A DNA stretch of 34,598 nt. Origin: DASVWH01 sp036389715. GTDB lineage: Bacteria; Acidobacteriota; Blastocatellia; Pyrinomonadales; Pyrinomonadaceae. The notes beneath the pieces were generated by a model. The model did not search any database. It saw nothing but the letters and a program-made list of their open reading frames with translations, and had not been told where the DNA came from. The stretch spans positions 1-34,598 of the forward strand of contig DASVWH010000141.1 in NCBI GenBank assembly GCA_036389715.1, read 5' to 3'. Positions 26,365 through 34,598 of this stretch are shown piece by piece. The number at the start of each line of letters is the position of its first letter. Positions within the stretch are counted from its first letter, which is position 1. A program made the translations under genes and the position numbers.

Positions 26365-27950
26365 TGCGTCGTTATCAGCTCATCATCGGCCTTCTAATCC
26401 TGGCCCTGGCGGGGGGCCTGGCGGGCTGCAACCGCCGCGGCAACGATGCTTTCACGATTGCGCTGACGGACAAGCTCTCGACGCTCGACCCAATCGGCTC
26501 GCAGACGGTTGACGCCGCCAGCGAGCGTATCCGCGTCCTCTTCTTCAATTCGCTGGTCAAGAAGAATGAGAAATTCGATTATGTCCCGGACCTGGCCTCC
26601 GATATCAAGCGTGCGGACGACGGCCTGAGCTACACCTTCACACTGCCCGACGGAGTGACGTTTCACGACGGCAGGCCATTTAGCTCCGCCGACGTTAAGT
26701 ACACGCTCGACACCGTGCTGGCCTCGAACTCGGGCAAGTCCGCGAGCTTCTTTGAAGGCTCAGGCCAGAGCAGGCAGCCTTTCATCACGGGCGTCGAAAC
26801 GCCCGACCCGAAAACTGTCATCATCAGGCTGCGCAGGCCCTGGCTCGGGCTCCTCTCGAACCTGATACCCATCGGCATCGTCCCCAAAGACAGCGCGGCG
26901 ACACAGAAGGACCACCCGCTCGGGACCGGGCCGTTCAAGTTCATCAGCTACGATACGGCGCAGCAGGTGATAGAGCTGGAGGCGAATCCGAACTACTGGC
27001 AGGGCGCGCCGTCTATCAAGCGGCTGCGTGTGCGCGTCATCGAAGATGCCAACGCGCTCCAGGCGGAATTGAGGAGCGGGACGGTCAACCTGGCCCCGCT
27101 CGCGACTAACCTGACGCCGGATGCTTTCAAATCCCTGGGCCAGGACGCGAACCTTCAGGTGATGCCCTTTCCGGGCGCGAATATCGTCTACCTGGGCTTT
27201 AACACGGAGAGCCCGCCGCTTGACAGTGTGCCCCTGCGCCAGGCCATCGCCTACGCCATAGACCGCGAATCCATCATCCGCGATCTGCTGCTCGGCCAGG
27301 CGAAGGTCGCTCACTCGATCTTGCCCGAAGAGTCCTGGGCCTACACGCCGGGGCAGAAATATAACTTCGACCCGGAGAAGGCCAAGCAGCTTCTGGACCA
27401 GGCCGGACTCCGTGACCCGGACGGAGACGGACCGCAGATGCGGCTGCCGAAACCGCTCGTCTTCAAAATATCTTCCGGGAGCACGGCCACGCGCCAGTAC
27501 GCCAACGTCATCGTTGATTACATGAAGCGGGTTGGCATCCCCGCTCAAATAGAGACGCTGGAGACCAATACGATGCTCCAGCAGCTGCGCCTCGGCGAGT
27601 TTCAGATGACGACCTCGCGCTGGGTCGGCGGCAACCAGGACCCCATCTTTTTCAGAGACCTCTTCTTTTCCTCGGAAATCCCGACGCAGGAACGCGCGGG
27701 CCGCAACCGCAGTCGTTACAAGAATCCAGAGCTGGATAAAATCCTGACTAATGCCGTGGACGAAGCCGACCGGCAGAAGGCGCTCGTGCTTTTCACGAGG
27801 GCGCAGGAGATTGTCAGCAACGACCTGCCGATGCTGCCGCTCTGGTATCCGGCCAACATGGTCATCGCCACCAAGAACGTCGGCAACATCAAGATTGACG
27901 GAAGCGGTGATTGGAGCTTCGTGCGTAACCTGACGGTCGAGAACAAATGA
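26364..27950 (+). CDS. ABC transporter substrate-binding lipoprotein, family 5 (peptide type)
   Basis: A 528-aa exported lipoprotein: hydrophobic signal with lipobox LAGC, lipidated Cys22. The mature part follows the DppA/OppA pattern: DKLSTLDPIG, YVPDLASDIKRADDGLSYTFTL, GVTFHDGRPFSSADVKYTLD, PLGTGPFKF, ANPNYW, VPLRQAIAYAIDRE and a late LPMLPLWY. This family binds oligopeptides, and some members bind murein peptides or sugars. A DPDGDG loop near residue 350 may bind calcium. The permease and ATPase genes are not in the window. Start overlap with nagZ (TAATG) makes a murein-peptide ligand a reasonable inference, not shown by the sequence. Confidence 0.92.
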   Translation: MRRYQLIIGLLILALAGGLAGCNRRGNDAFTIALTDKLSTLDPIGSQTVDAASERIRVLFFNSLVKKNEKFDYVPDLASDIKRADDGLSYTFTLPDGVTFHDGRPFSSADVKYTLDTVLASNSGKSASFFEGSGQSRQPFITGVETPDPKTVIIRLRRPWLGLLSNLIPIGIVPKDSAATQKDHPLGTGPFKFISYDTAQQVIELEANPNYWQGAPSIKRLRVRVIEDANALQAELRSGTVNLAPLATNLTPDAFKSLGQDANLQVMPFPGANIVYLGFNTESPPLDSVPLRQAIAYAIDRESIIRDLLLGQAKVAHSILPEESWAYTPGQKYNFDPEKAKQLLDQAGLRDPDGDGPQMRLPKPLVFKISSGSTATRQYANVIVDYMKRVGIPAQIETLETNTMLQQLRLGEFQMTTSRWVGGNQDPIFFRDLFFSSEIPTQERAGRNRSRYKNPELDKILTNAVDEADRQKALVLFTRAQEIVSNDLPMLPLWYPANMVIATKNVGNIKIDGSGDWSFVRNLTVENK

Positions 27951-27995
27951 AGCGCGGCAGCCGGAGAGGGCTTTGATTGCCGCGAAGGTTCGCCT

Positions 27996-28991
27996 ATGCG
28001 TCCTGTCATCTCAGTCGTCATCCCCGTCTATAACGAGCGCGAGAATCTGGAGGCCCTCACGTCAAGGGTGCGCGCCGTTCTGGAGAGCACCGCGAACGGC
28101 TCCTTCGAGGTGCTCTTTGTAGACGACGGCAGCCGCGACGGCTCCGGCGAGTGGCTGGACCAGAACAGCCGCCGCGACCCGCGCTGCAAGGTCATCCATT
28201 TCTCAAGGAACTTCGGCCACCAGGCCGCGCTGCAAGCCGGGCTCGACGCCGCACGGGGCCGGGCCGTCGTCCTGATGGACGCAGACTTGCAGGACCCGCC
28301 CGAACTTGTCGGCCGCTTCATCGAGCGTTGGAATGAGGGCTACGAAGTAGTCTATGCGATCAGGAAGAAGCGGAAGGAATCCTTCTTCAAGCGTCTCGCT
28401 TATAGAATCTTTTACCGGACACTGAAGGCCATCGCGGAGATAGAAACGCCGCTCGACGCGGGCGATTTCTGCCTGATGGACGACCGCGTAGTGCAGACGA
28501 TAGTGGCGCTGCGCGAGCGCAACAGGTTTCTGCGAGGACTGAGAAGCTGGGTCGGATTCAAGCAGATCGGCGTTGAGTATGAGCGCCAGGCCAGGCACGC
28601 GGGCGAGCCCAAATATACCCTGCGTAAACTGTTGGGCCTGGCGGCATCGGGCTACATCGGCTTTTCGTCTCTGCCTTTGAGAGCGGCGGCCTGGCTCGGC
28701 ATCTTCTCCGCCGGGGCGGGCTTCATCATCGCCGTCTGGGCCGTGCTGGAAAAGCTGGCCGGGGCGGCCGCGCCGCAGGGCTGGGCTTCGACCATCGCCG
28801 TCATTCTGTTTGTCGGCGGCGTGCAGCTCATCATTCTCGGCGTCATCGGCGAATACCTGGGCCGGGTCTATGACGAAGTCCGCCAGCGCCCGCTCTACGT
28901 CGTCAGCTCGCGCACGGGATTCTCAGAGAGAGAGCAACTGCCGGAGCCGGACCAGGTAGAGATCAGCGCGGGCTCAAGGGCCGAGCATTGA
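27996..28991 (+). CDS. Family 2 glycosyltransferase, membrane-anchored (polyprenyl-phosphate type)
   Basis: A 331-aa GT-A glycosyltransferase. VVIPVYNERENLEAL (7-21), FVDDGSRDGS (41-50), FSRNFGHQAALQAGLDAA and the metal-binding DAD (95-97) in VLMDADLQDPPE are the marks of the dolichyl/undecaprenyl-phosphate sugar transferases (DPM1/ArnC/GtrB group). RNRFLRGLRSWVGF and TLRKLLGLA precede two C-terminal membrane helices (about 228-252 and 264-288) that anchor the protein. The likely reaction is transfer of a sugar from a nucleotide sugar to undecaprenyl phosphate. AAGG lies 7 nt before the ATG. The next gene starts 3 nt after its stop. Confidence 0.93.
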   Translation: MRPVISVVIPVYNERENLEALTSRVRAVLESTANGSFEVLFVDDGSRDGSGEWLDQNSRRDPRCKVIHFSRNFGHQAALQAGLDAARGRAVVLMDADLQDPPELVGRFIERWNEGYEVVYAIRKKRKESFFKRLAYRIFYRTLKAIAEIETPLDAGDFCLMDDRVVQTIVALRERNRFLRGLRSWVGFKQIGVEYERQARHAGEPKYTLRKLLGLAASGYIGFSSLPLRAAAWLGIFSAGAGFIIAVWAVLEKLAGAAAPQGWASTIAVILFVGGVQLIILGVIGEYLGRVYDEVRQRPLYVVSSRTGFSEREQLPEPDQVEISAGSRAEH

Positions 28992-28994
28992 GTT

Positions 28995-29753
28995 ATGGAA
29001 CGTCGTTTCGCAGAGCAATACGGAGACCTCGAAGAGTGGCACTGGTGGTTTCGCGGCAGGAGAAAAATCCTGGAAGCCATCCTTCGCGATGAGCTGCGAG
29101 AGGCTGAGCAGCGTTCGATTCTGTCGGTCGGCTGCGGGCCTGCGCACGGCCTCGAATGGCTAATCCCCTTCGCCGGGCCGAAGGGTCAGGTGGTCGGCCT
29201 GGACCTTGAGCCCCTGCACGCTCGACAGCTTCCGTCGCAGGTGAAGTTCGTGACGGGCAGGCTGGAGCAAGCGCCGCTGGCCGATGCCTCTTTCGATTTG
29301 GTGCTGGCTCTGGACGTGCTGGAACATCTGGACGACGATTCCGCGGGATTGATGGAAGCCGTCAGGTTAACGAGACCGGGCGGGCTGCTACTCGTTACAG
29401 TGCCCGCTTTGCCGAGCCTCTGGGGCGGGCAGGACGTGGTCAGCAACCATCGCCGCAGGTACACGGAGCGCACTCTCAGCGGTCTCTTCGCCGGGGCCAA
29501 GCTGGCCGGTTACCAGGTCCGCTATTTCAACACTCTTCTTTTCCCGCTGGCGGCATCGGTTCGCTGGTCGCGTCGCGCACTGGGCCTCGCCAATCGCCCG
29601 CGCAGCGATTTCGAGGATAACCGGCCCGGCCTCTTCAACGAGCTGCTCGCGCGTGTCTTCAGCGCCGAGAGCCGCCTGATTGCCCGTGTGCGGATGCCTG
29701 TCGGCGTCAGCCTCCTGGCCAGATACAGCCCGCCCGTCAAATATTCCGCTTGA
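28995..29753 (+). CDS. Class I SAM-dependent methyltransferase
   Basis: A 252-aa methyltransferase. Motif I is ILSVGCGPAHGLEWL (about 42-56), the ribose-binding acid is in VVGLDLEP, and FDLVLALDVLEHLDDD is motif II/IV; TRPGGLLLVTVPALPSLWG follows. EWHWWFRGRR at the N-terminus is common in methyltransferases found next to glycosyltransferases. The substrate is unknown. It begins 3 nt after the glycosyltransferase gene and is probably co-transcribed with it, so a role in modifying a lipid-linked sugar or surface glycan is an inference. It converges with tsaC, 17 nt away. Confidence 0.88.
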   Translation: MERRFAEQYGDLEEWHWWFRGRRKILEAILRDELREAEQRSILSVGCGPAHGLEWLIPFAGPKGQVVGLDLEPLHARQLPSQVKFVTGRLEQAPLADASFDLVLALDVLEHLDDDSAGLMEAVRLTRPGGLLLVTVPALPSLWGGQDVVSNHRRRYTERTLSGLFAGAKLAGYQVRYFNTLLFPLAASVRWSRRALGLANRPRSDFEDNRPGLFNELLARVFSAESRLIARVRMPVGVSLLARYSPPVKYSA

Positions 29754-29770
29754 GCGTCGAACGGTCGGGC

Positions 29771-30424
29771 TCATCGAGGCAGGAGTTCTGCGCCGAGTTG
29801 GTCTAGGGCTTGGCGCAGCGTCGAGCTGGAGATAGGGCCTTCTCGAATCAGGCGCGCGCCCGGGCCGCTCACGTCGAGCACCGTCGAAGGCTTATCACCC
29901 GGCGCTGCGCCGCCGTCAATAATTAAATCCAGCCCCTCGGGGAAAGCGAGTTGAACCTGCCGGGCGGTCCGGGCGGGCGGCTCTCCCGCAAGATTGGCGC
30001 TCGTCGCCGTCAGCGCTCCCCCGCACGCGCGCACCAAAGCGCGCACTTCATCGTCGTCCGGCAGCCTGAGCCCGACCGTGCCGGTTCCGGCCGTCAACTC
30101 TTCAGGGACTTCGGGCCTCGCGCGGACAACCAGGGTCAGCGCTCCGGGCCAGAAGCGAGCGCCGAGGGCATCGAAGAGTTTTGAGCTGCCCGCGATGAAA
30201 CGCCCGGCGTCGGCGGCATCGCCGATGACAACCAGAACAGGCTTTCCGCCTTCCCTGCCCTTCAAGGCTTTAACTCGCCGCACGGCCCGGCGATTGAAGG
30301 GGTCCGCGCCGAGCCCGTAAAACGTGTCCGTCCGAAACGCGACGACGCCGCCCGCGGCAACCAGCCCCGCGGCCAGCGCGCGAGTCTCCTCACTCTCTTG
30401 AGCTAAAATAGAATCCAAGTCCAA
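29771..30424 (-). CDS. tsaC: L-threonylcarbamoyladenylate synthase (Sua5/YciO/YrdC family)
   Basis: A 217-aa YrdC-fold enzyme making threonylcarbamoyl-AMP from threonine, bicarbonate and ATP for the t6A37 modification of ANN-decoding tRNAs. Marks: GGVVAFRTDTFYGLGADPFN, VKALKGREGGKPV (K..GR..KP nucleotide and substrate site), FWPGALTLVV, VGLRLPDDDEV, LTATSANLAGEPP and KPSTVLDVSG. It lacks the C-terminal Sua5 domain, so it is the short TsaC type. The frame starts at a TTG (30424); another TTG lies two codons later, and no good ribosome binding site decides between them. Confidence 0.93.
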   Translation of the reverse strand: MDLDSILAQESEETRALAAGLVAAGGVVAFRTDTFYGLGADPFNRRAVRRVKALKGREGGKPVLVVIGDAADAGRFIAGSSKLFDALGARFWPGALTLVVRARPEVPEELTAGTGTVGLRLPDDDEVRALVRACGGALTATSANLAGEPPARTARQVQLAFPEGLDLIIDGGAAPGDKPSTVLDVSGPGARLIREGPISSSTLRQALDQLGAELLPR

Positions 30425-30463
30425 GCCCGGCCGGAGAGCCCTAAAACCCGTAAACAGATAGAG

Positions 30464-31120
30464 TTAACGAACCTTCACCGCGTAGCCGATGCCGTCGCCG
30501 AAGGATAAGACCTCGGCGAGCAGTTGCGGGTGATTAACGAAATGCCGGTTGAATTCCCTGAGCGCGAGGGTAGATTCGCGCTGGTCTGCGGAGCGAATTT
30601 CGCCTGCGACCTGCCCGCCCCAGAGGACGTTATCGACGACCACTACGCCGCCCGTGCGCAACAGCGGCAACGCCAGGTCGAGATAGCCCGAGTACTCTTC
30701 TTTGAGCGCATCTATGTAGACCAGATCGAAAGTCTCCGCCAGTCGCGGCAGGACTTCGAGCGCCCGCCCGCGCTCGATTCGCACGCGCTCTCTCAGGCCC
30801 GCGCGCGTCAGGTAATCTTCCGAGCGGCGAATCATCTCATCGTCGGGCTCGATGGTCACAACCAGTCCGTCGGCGCTCATCCCGCGCGCCATGTGGACGA
30901 CGGCATAACCGATGGCCATGCCGATTTCCAGCACGCGCCGGGCATTGATGGCCCGCGCAGTAATCTCCAGGAAGAGGGCCACTTCGCGGTCCGCTATCGG
31001 CACTCTGTTCGCTTCCGCATCCTTCTCCATCTCGGCCAGGATACCCGTACCGGCGGGCAGCAGCCGTTCTAGATATTCGGCCTGTTCTCGATGAATGATG
31101 GCATCCATGCGCGCTTTCAT
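30464..31120 (-). CDS. O-methyltransferase (class I, YrrM/caffeoyl-CoA OMT-like)
   Basis: A 218-aa SAM-dependent methyltransferase. Motif I is RRVLEIGMAIGYAVVHMA, followed by VTIEPDD (acidic ribose ligand), ARGRALEVLP-type loop, FDLVYIDALKEEY (metal-linked Asp) and VVVDNVLWGGQV. This matches the metal-dependent O-methyltransferase family 3; bacterial relatives methylate small phenolics or tRNA (TrmR/YrrM). The specific substrate cannot be told. The ATG at 31120 was chosen because it has GGAAG about 9 nt upstream and gives the usual N-terminus; a longer frame from 31195 would overlap the likely promoter. Confidence 0.87.
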   Translation of the reverse strand: MKARMDAIIHREQAEYLERLLPAGTGILAEMEKDAEANRVPIADREVALFLEITARAINARRVLEIGMAIGYAVVHMARGMSADGLVVTIEPDDEMIRRSEDYLTRAGLRERVRIERGRALEVLPRLAETFDLVYIDALKEEYSGYLDLALPLLRTGGVVVVDNVLWGGQVAGEIRSADQRESTLALREFNRHFVNHPQLLAEVLSFGDGIGYAVKVR

Positions 31121-31166
31121 AATGGTCGGCTTCCGTCTATTGAATTGGTTGTTGAAGAGCAGGGCC

Positions 31167-31195
31167 AGTCTACCCGCAACGGCTGAGCAGCGCAA
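31167..31195 (-). promoter_or_regulatory. Possible sigma-70 promoter of the O-methyltransferase gene
   Basis: On the minus strand TTGCGC (-35, 31190-31195) and TAGACT (-10, 31167-31172, 4 of 6) are separated by 17 nt, about 46 nt before the chosen ATG. The -35 is weak, so this is tentative. Confidence 0.35.
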
Positions 31196-31332
31196 CGAAG
31201 AAGGCGGACGAGACCTCGGAGCGACCGGCTCAGGGCACAGCCGAAACGCAATGACCGCGCGACTGCTCGACCGCGTCCTTGATTCTCCACTACCCGGCCG
31301 CGCGCTTAATTCTAGACGGCTTGACCGTGCTC

Positions 31333-32736
31333 TTATTTCCCGGCCGGAGCGTTCGGTTTCTCCGCCTCCGCGTGCGCCGCGCGGCTGAGGACAGGAGAGC
31401 CGACGGTTTCCCAGAGATTTTCGGCGCGCACGTAAGGGGGCAGCTCCGCCCCTGTTTGCATCACGAAGCCGAGGCTCTGTTCGCGGCCGAGGTTGCCATG
31501 TGTGGCCTGTAGAAAGGCGAAGACATCCAGCATGTAGCTGCCGTAATAATAGCCGTCCTCTAAACTGACGATGACGTTGGCGCGATTCCTGACGTGATTT
31601 ATCGCGCCCTCGTAAACACGGCGCACGGCATCCGGTCGCTCTCCGGCGACGGTTGCCGCGAGCCAGTCGGCGTCCGCGATAAACCCATCCTCGCCGGTCT
31701 TGCCTTGCGCCCTCAAACGGTCTAGCGCCGCCGAGACGCCGAGCGGGTCGCCCGTCTCCGCGCGGTAGCGATAGCTCTGGCCGCGCCGCTCAATCGTCGC
31801 CCTGCCGCCGCGCGAGACGATTCGGACGACGCCCGCGCTTTCGTAGACGGCGAAGTCAACCCCGCGCACGCCCGCAACCGTTTCGGCCACACGCGCTTCA
31901 TTCGCCTCACGCGTAAAGAGCACCGCGCAGCCGACCAATCCGAATTGCGGCAAGACGACGCTTCTCTCATCCCTGATTCTACCTTCCAGGCGCATCCCGG
32001 CCCTGGCGAGCGCCTCCTTCAAGGGGACTCGCTTGTAGCTTCTGAAGTGGTTGCCGTGATCGGAGAAGATGGTGACGCGAACGCGGCCACCGGAGTCGCG
32101 CACGATGTCGTTGACCACGTCGTCGAGCCGTGCCAGGAGCGAGCGCAGCATCCGCTCGCCGCCCAGGTGCGCGAGCGAATCGCTGGCTCCCGTGTAAGCG
32201 AAGAAGACCGGCTCGCGCGAGGCGTTGAACTTCTGGTGCAGCCGTATCACGTCGGTCAGCGATTCCAGGTAAGTCGTGACGGGCGGAGCGGCGTACCCGA
32301 GCCCGCTCTTGATGGCCGAGGGGTGATAATCGAACAGCTCGCGGAATGTTCCCTTGATGAACCGCCCGCTCCTGAAGCGGTCGAGCAGGCTCCCGCGCAG
32401 GCGGTTATCCTCCGCGTCGAAATAGCTCTCTTCGTAACCGGGCGTCTCCGCGAGCGCCCCGGCGGGCTTGAGGATTTCCGTCATCGAGACGTTGGTCAAA
32501 GTGGGAAAGGGCGAGATCATCTTCGCAGGCTGGCGGAAGAGCCGAAAGCGGCCCCCGGCGCGCATCTTCTCAATCAGCGAAAAGCCGACGCCGTCAACGC
32601 AGATTATCAAATGTCTCGACTGCTCGCTGCTGTTTGACTGTGCTTCCAGGCCATTCGCCCTGCCACACAGCGCCGGAAATACAAGCGTAGCGATCAAGTA
32701 GCTGACGCTGATTCTGGCTGAAAGAATTGAAATCAT
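31333..32736 (-). CDS. Secreted alkaline-phosphatase-superfamily hydrolase (nucleotide pyrophosphatase/phosphodiesterase-like)
   Basis: A 467-aa exported enzyme with an N-terminal signal peptide (about 1-32). The metal and nucleophile pattern of the alkaline phosphatase superfamily is visible: D48 in LIICVDGVGF, Thr nucleophile (T79 or T81) in PFPTLTNVSM, D186 and H190 in GASDSLAHLGG, D226-H227 in IFSDHGNH, and H413 in ATHGNLGRE. Family members hydrolyse phosphate mono- or diesters with two metal ions. The actual substrate is unknown. AGGGG lies 6-10 nt before the ATG. The C-terminus is Ala/Glu/Pro-rich. It lies between the O-methyltransferase and the response regulator on the same strand. 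Confidence 0.85.
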   Translation of the reverse strand: MISILSARISVSYLIATLVFPALCGRANGLEAQSNSSEQSRHLIICVDGVGFSLIEKMRAGGRFRLFRQPAKMISPFPTLTNVSMTEILKPAGALAETPGYEESYFDAEDNRLRGSLLDRFRSGRFIKGTFRELFDYHPSAIKSGLGYAAPPVTTYLESLTDVIRLHQKFNASREPVFFAYTGASDSLAHLGGERMLRSLLARLDDVVNDIVRDSGGRVRVTIFSDHGNHFRSYKRVPLKEALARAGMRLEGRIRDERSVVLPQFGLVGCAVLFTREANEARVAETVAGVRGVDFAVYESAGVVRIVSRGGRATIERRGQSYRYRAETGDPLGVSAALDRLRAQGKTGEDGFIADADWLAATVAGERPDAVRRVYEGAINHVRNRANVIVSLEDGYYYGSYMLDVFAFLQATHGNLGREQSLGFVMQTGAELPPYVRAENLWETVGSPVLSRAAHAEAEKPNAPAGK

Positions 32737-32790
32737 ATCTTTCCCCTGCCTTTCCTGGTGTCAAAATCGTGAGGCGCGGCGGGCTTTTGT

Positions 32791-32804
32791 CTGTCAGCTG
32801 TCAG
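32791..32804. repeat. Two copies of the 7-mer CTGTCAG after the response regulator gene
   Basis: CTGTCAG occurs twice in tandem at 32791-32804, one base past the response regulator stop (minus strand). It looks like a minimal, two-unit version of the heptad arrays elsewhere in the window, without an opposing arm. Confidence 0.5.
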
Positions 32805-32805
32805 A

Positions 32806-34254
32806 TTAATCCTGCATGTCGGAGGCGACCGAGACGTAGCGGCGTGCGAGCCCTAATTCCCTGAGCTTGTGTTGCAGCGATTGACGATGCATGCCAAGGA
32901 TGGCGGCCGCGCGCGTCACGTTACCGCCCGTCTCTTCCAGGCAGCGCGCGATGTAGCGGCGCTCGAACTCACGGCGATCTTCTCGAAAGTCCGCCGTGAA
33001 GGGAACGGCAAGCGCGCCGCCGATTTCAGCCTCCGCGTCGGGCGCGAAGCCCTTGGCCGGGTCGCTGCTTTTTAACTCTTCCGGCAGGTCGCCCGCCGTC
33101 AGTTCGTCGCCTTCGGCCATAATCGCCGCGCGCTCGATGGTGTTGCGCAGCTCACGGACGTTGCCCGGCCAGTTATATTCGACCAGGCGGCGCAAGGCGC
33201 TGTGAGCGATGGGGCGGGCCGGGAGGTTGTAGCGTTCGGCGGCCTGCCGTGCGAAGGCCGCGGCCAGGACGGGGATGTCCTCACGCCGCTCGCGCAGCGG
33301 CGCAATCTCGACGGTCACGACGCGCAGCCTGTAGAAGAGGTCCGCGCGAAAACTCCCCGCCGCAATATCCTGTTCGAGAGGGCGATGAGTCGCGCTGACG
33401 ATACGCACGTCAACCGGGATGGATTCGTTGCCGCCGAGCCGCTCGATGCGCCTCTCTTCGAGCGCGCGCAGGAGCTTTGCCTGGACGTTGGCGCTCATGT
33501 CGCCGATCTCGTCCAGGAAGAGCGTCCCGCCGTCGGCCTGCTCAAACTTCCCCCGGCGGCGCGCCGCTGCACCCGTAAAAGCCCCTTTTTCATGGCCGAA
33601 AAGCTCTGATTCGATCAACTCCGAGGGGAGCGCGGCGCAGTTGACGGCGACGAAAGCGCCGCTGCGGCGCGCAGCGCTGCGCTCGTGAATCTCGCGCGCG
33701 ACCAGCTCTTTGCCGGTCCCGGATTCGCCGCGCACGAGAATCGTCGCGTCCGTCTCGGCAACTTTTTCGATCATCGCGCGGACACGCTGCATCGCCTCCG
33801 ACGAACCGATTAACGCCCCTCGCTGTGCGCCTTCAATCTCGATGCGCCGCCGCAGCGAGCGGTTCTCGCGTCGCAGCCGCGCGGTCTCCAGAGCATTCTT
33901 GACGGCGAGGCGCAGGTCGTCCAGCTCAAAAGGCTTCGAGAGATAATCGTGAGCGCCGGACTTGATGGCCTCGACCGCCATCCGCTCCGAGCCGTGCGCC
34001 GTGATGAGAATGACGAGCGGCGCATCGCCGTCGGCTTCCCGCAGCTCAGCGAGAAACTCAAGCCCGCTCGCGCCCGGCAGATTAACGTCCAGCAGCAGGA
34101 GGTCCGGCCGCGTCTTCGCCATCAGGGCGCGCGCCGCCTCGACCGATTCGGCCTCCTCTATCTCGTAGCCGAAACCGCCGAGCGCCCTGCGCATCCCGTA
34201 ACGCGCAGCCTCTTCGTCGTCAACAATCAACAGCCGGAAACGTTCTTCGCTCAT
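32806..34254 (-). CDS. Sigma-54-dependent response regulator, NtrC family
   Basis: A 482-aa transcription activator. Receiver domain (1-120): acidic pocket D12-D13, phospho-acceptor D56 in LLLLDVNLPG, T85 and K107. AAA+ domain (about 147-385): Walker A GESGTGKE at 176-183, the sigma-54 contact loop GAFTGA at 224-229, and GGTLFLDEIGDM. C-terminal Fis-type helix-turn-helix (about 440-472): NVTRAAAILGMHRQSLQHKL. It would act with RpoN at -24/-12 promoters after phosphorylation by the upstream kinase. An in-frame GTG at 34266 would add four residues; ATG 34254 is preferred. A short C-terminal tail follows the DNA-binding helix. The target genes are not evident. Confidence 0.95.
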   Translation of the reverse strand: MSEERFRLLIVDDEEAARYGMRRALGGFGYEIEEAESVEAARALMAKTRPDLLLLDVNLPGASGLEFLAELREADGDAPLVILITAHGSERMAVEAIKSGAHDYLSKPFELDDLRLAVKNALETARLRRENRSLRRRIEIEGAQRGALIGSSEAMQRVRAMIEKVAETDATILVRGESGTGKELVAREIHERSAARRSGAFVAVNCAALPSELIESELFGHEKGAFTGAAARRRGKFEQADGGTLFLDEIGDMSANVQAKLLRALEERRIERLGGNESIPVDVRIVSATHRPLEQDIAAGSFRADLFYRLRVVTVEIAPLRERREDIPVLAAAFARQAAERYNLPARPIAHSALRRLVEYNWPGNVRELRNTIERAAIMAEGDELTAGDLPEELKSSDPAKGFAPDAEAEIGGALAVPFTADFREDRREFERRYIARCLEETGGNVTRAAAILGMHRQSLQHKLRELGLARRYVSVASDMQD

Positions 34255-34258
34255 CTTT

Positions 34259-34283
34259 CGCCGCACCCTTTACATCCAGAAAT
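34259..34283. repeat. Short element shared with the gap at 785-824
   Basis: CGCCGCACCC (34259-34268) and CATCCAGAAAT (34273-34283) both recur at 785-794 and 814-824. The two halves are 4 nt apart here and 19 nt apart there. The element lies at the 5' end of the response regulator gene. It could be a dispersed repeat or chance. Confidence 0.3.
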
Positions 34284-34359
34284 ATCAATCGCACGCAAAC
34301 GCCGGCTCACCTTGCACGGCTCATGCCAGAGTATGCGGGCGGCGCTCAACCCCGGAAGA

Positions 34360-34598
34360 TTAGTCCTCTCGCGCGCTCGAAAAAGGGACGCGCAGCTCGA
34401 AGCGCGCTCCCTCTCCGGCGCGCGCTTCGGCCAGCCGCGCGGAGCCGCCCGCCTCTTCCATCCGTTTACGCACGATGGCGAGGCCGAGGCCCGTCCCACG
34501 CTGCCTGGTCGTAAAGAAGGGCTCCCAGATACGCTCGCGCAATTCGGCCGCGATGCCTTTGCCGGTGTCAACGACGGTGACGGCCAGATGCTCGCCGC
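34360..34598 (-). CDS. Sensor histidine kinase, C-terminal part (5' end outside window)
   Basis: The frame is open to the window edge and ends TAA at 34360-34362. About 79 residues are visible and cover the end of the HATPase_c domain: G1 box VVDTGKGI, F box RIWEPFFTT and G2 box GTGLGLAIVRKRMEEAGG. The pattern fits an NtrB-like kinase. It lies upstream of and in line with the NtrC-type regulator, about 105 nt away, so the two form a two-component pair. Sensor domains are outside the window. Confidence 0.92.
   Translation of the reverse strand, partial: GEHLAVTVVDTGKGIAAELRERIWEPFFTTRQRGTGLGLAIVRKRMEEAGGSARLAEARAGEGARFELRVPFSSARED

Overview
The window looks like chromosomal DNA of a GC-rich bacterium, most likely an Acidobacteriota member of the Blastocatellia type. 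That placement is an inference from gene content and style: a Thermus-like 14-subunit-type complex I operon, lamin-tail-domain secreted proteins, a proline-rich 'FNTD...YHVQTEDKG' protein, and heptanucleotide intergenic repeats. There is no rRNA, tRNA, integrase or insertion sequence to anchor it. Nearly all of the window is protein coding.

Layout. 1-1786 (+): the 3' end of a lamin-tail-domain protein, then a small secreted cysteine-bearing protein. 1848-4005 (-): a thiamine thiazole unit (unknown 301-aa protein, thiS, thiG). 4148-20147 (+): a complete-looking nuo operon in the order A-B-C-D-E-F-G-H-J-K-L-M-(tlpA-like)-N behind a good sigma-70 promoter; nuoI is absent from its usual place between H and J. 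20144-21722 (+): an unknown protein translationally coupled to nuoN and a stand-alone class I glutamine amidotransferase. 21801-21998 (-): a DUF1508 protein. 22292-29753 (+): mutS, nagZ-like glycosidase, an oligopeptide-type binding lipoprotein, a family 2 glycosyltransferase and a SAM methyltransferase. 29771-34598 (-): tsaC/Sua5, an O-methyltransferase, a secreted alkaline-phosphatase-superfamily enzyme, an NtrC-type response regulator and the 3' end of its histidine kinase.

The most unusual signal is not a gene. Several intercistronic spacers, four or five inside the nuo operon and one between thiS and thiG, are built almost entirely from degenerate 7-nt tandem repeats arranged as facing inverted arms. 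They start at the upstream stop codon and run to within a few bases of the next start codon. The heptad sequence differs from spacer to spacer, while the architecture (length about 75-90 nt in nuo, two arms, short loop) is kept. In thiS the repeat has grown into the coding end, so that the sulfur-carrier Gly-Gly terminus is followed by four repeat-encoded residues.

Functionally the centre of the window is respiratory complex I: NuoE/F/G form the NADH-oxidising arm, NuoB/C/D the connecting quinone-reducing arm, and NuoA/H/J/K/L/M/N the proton-pumping membrane arm. NuoI, which carries clusters N6a/N6b, must be encoded elsewhere if the complex is functional.
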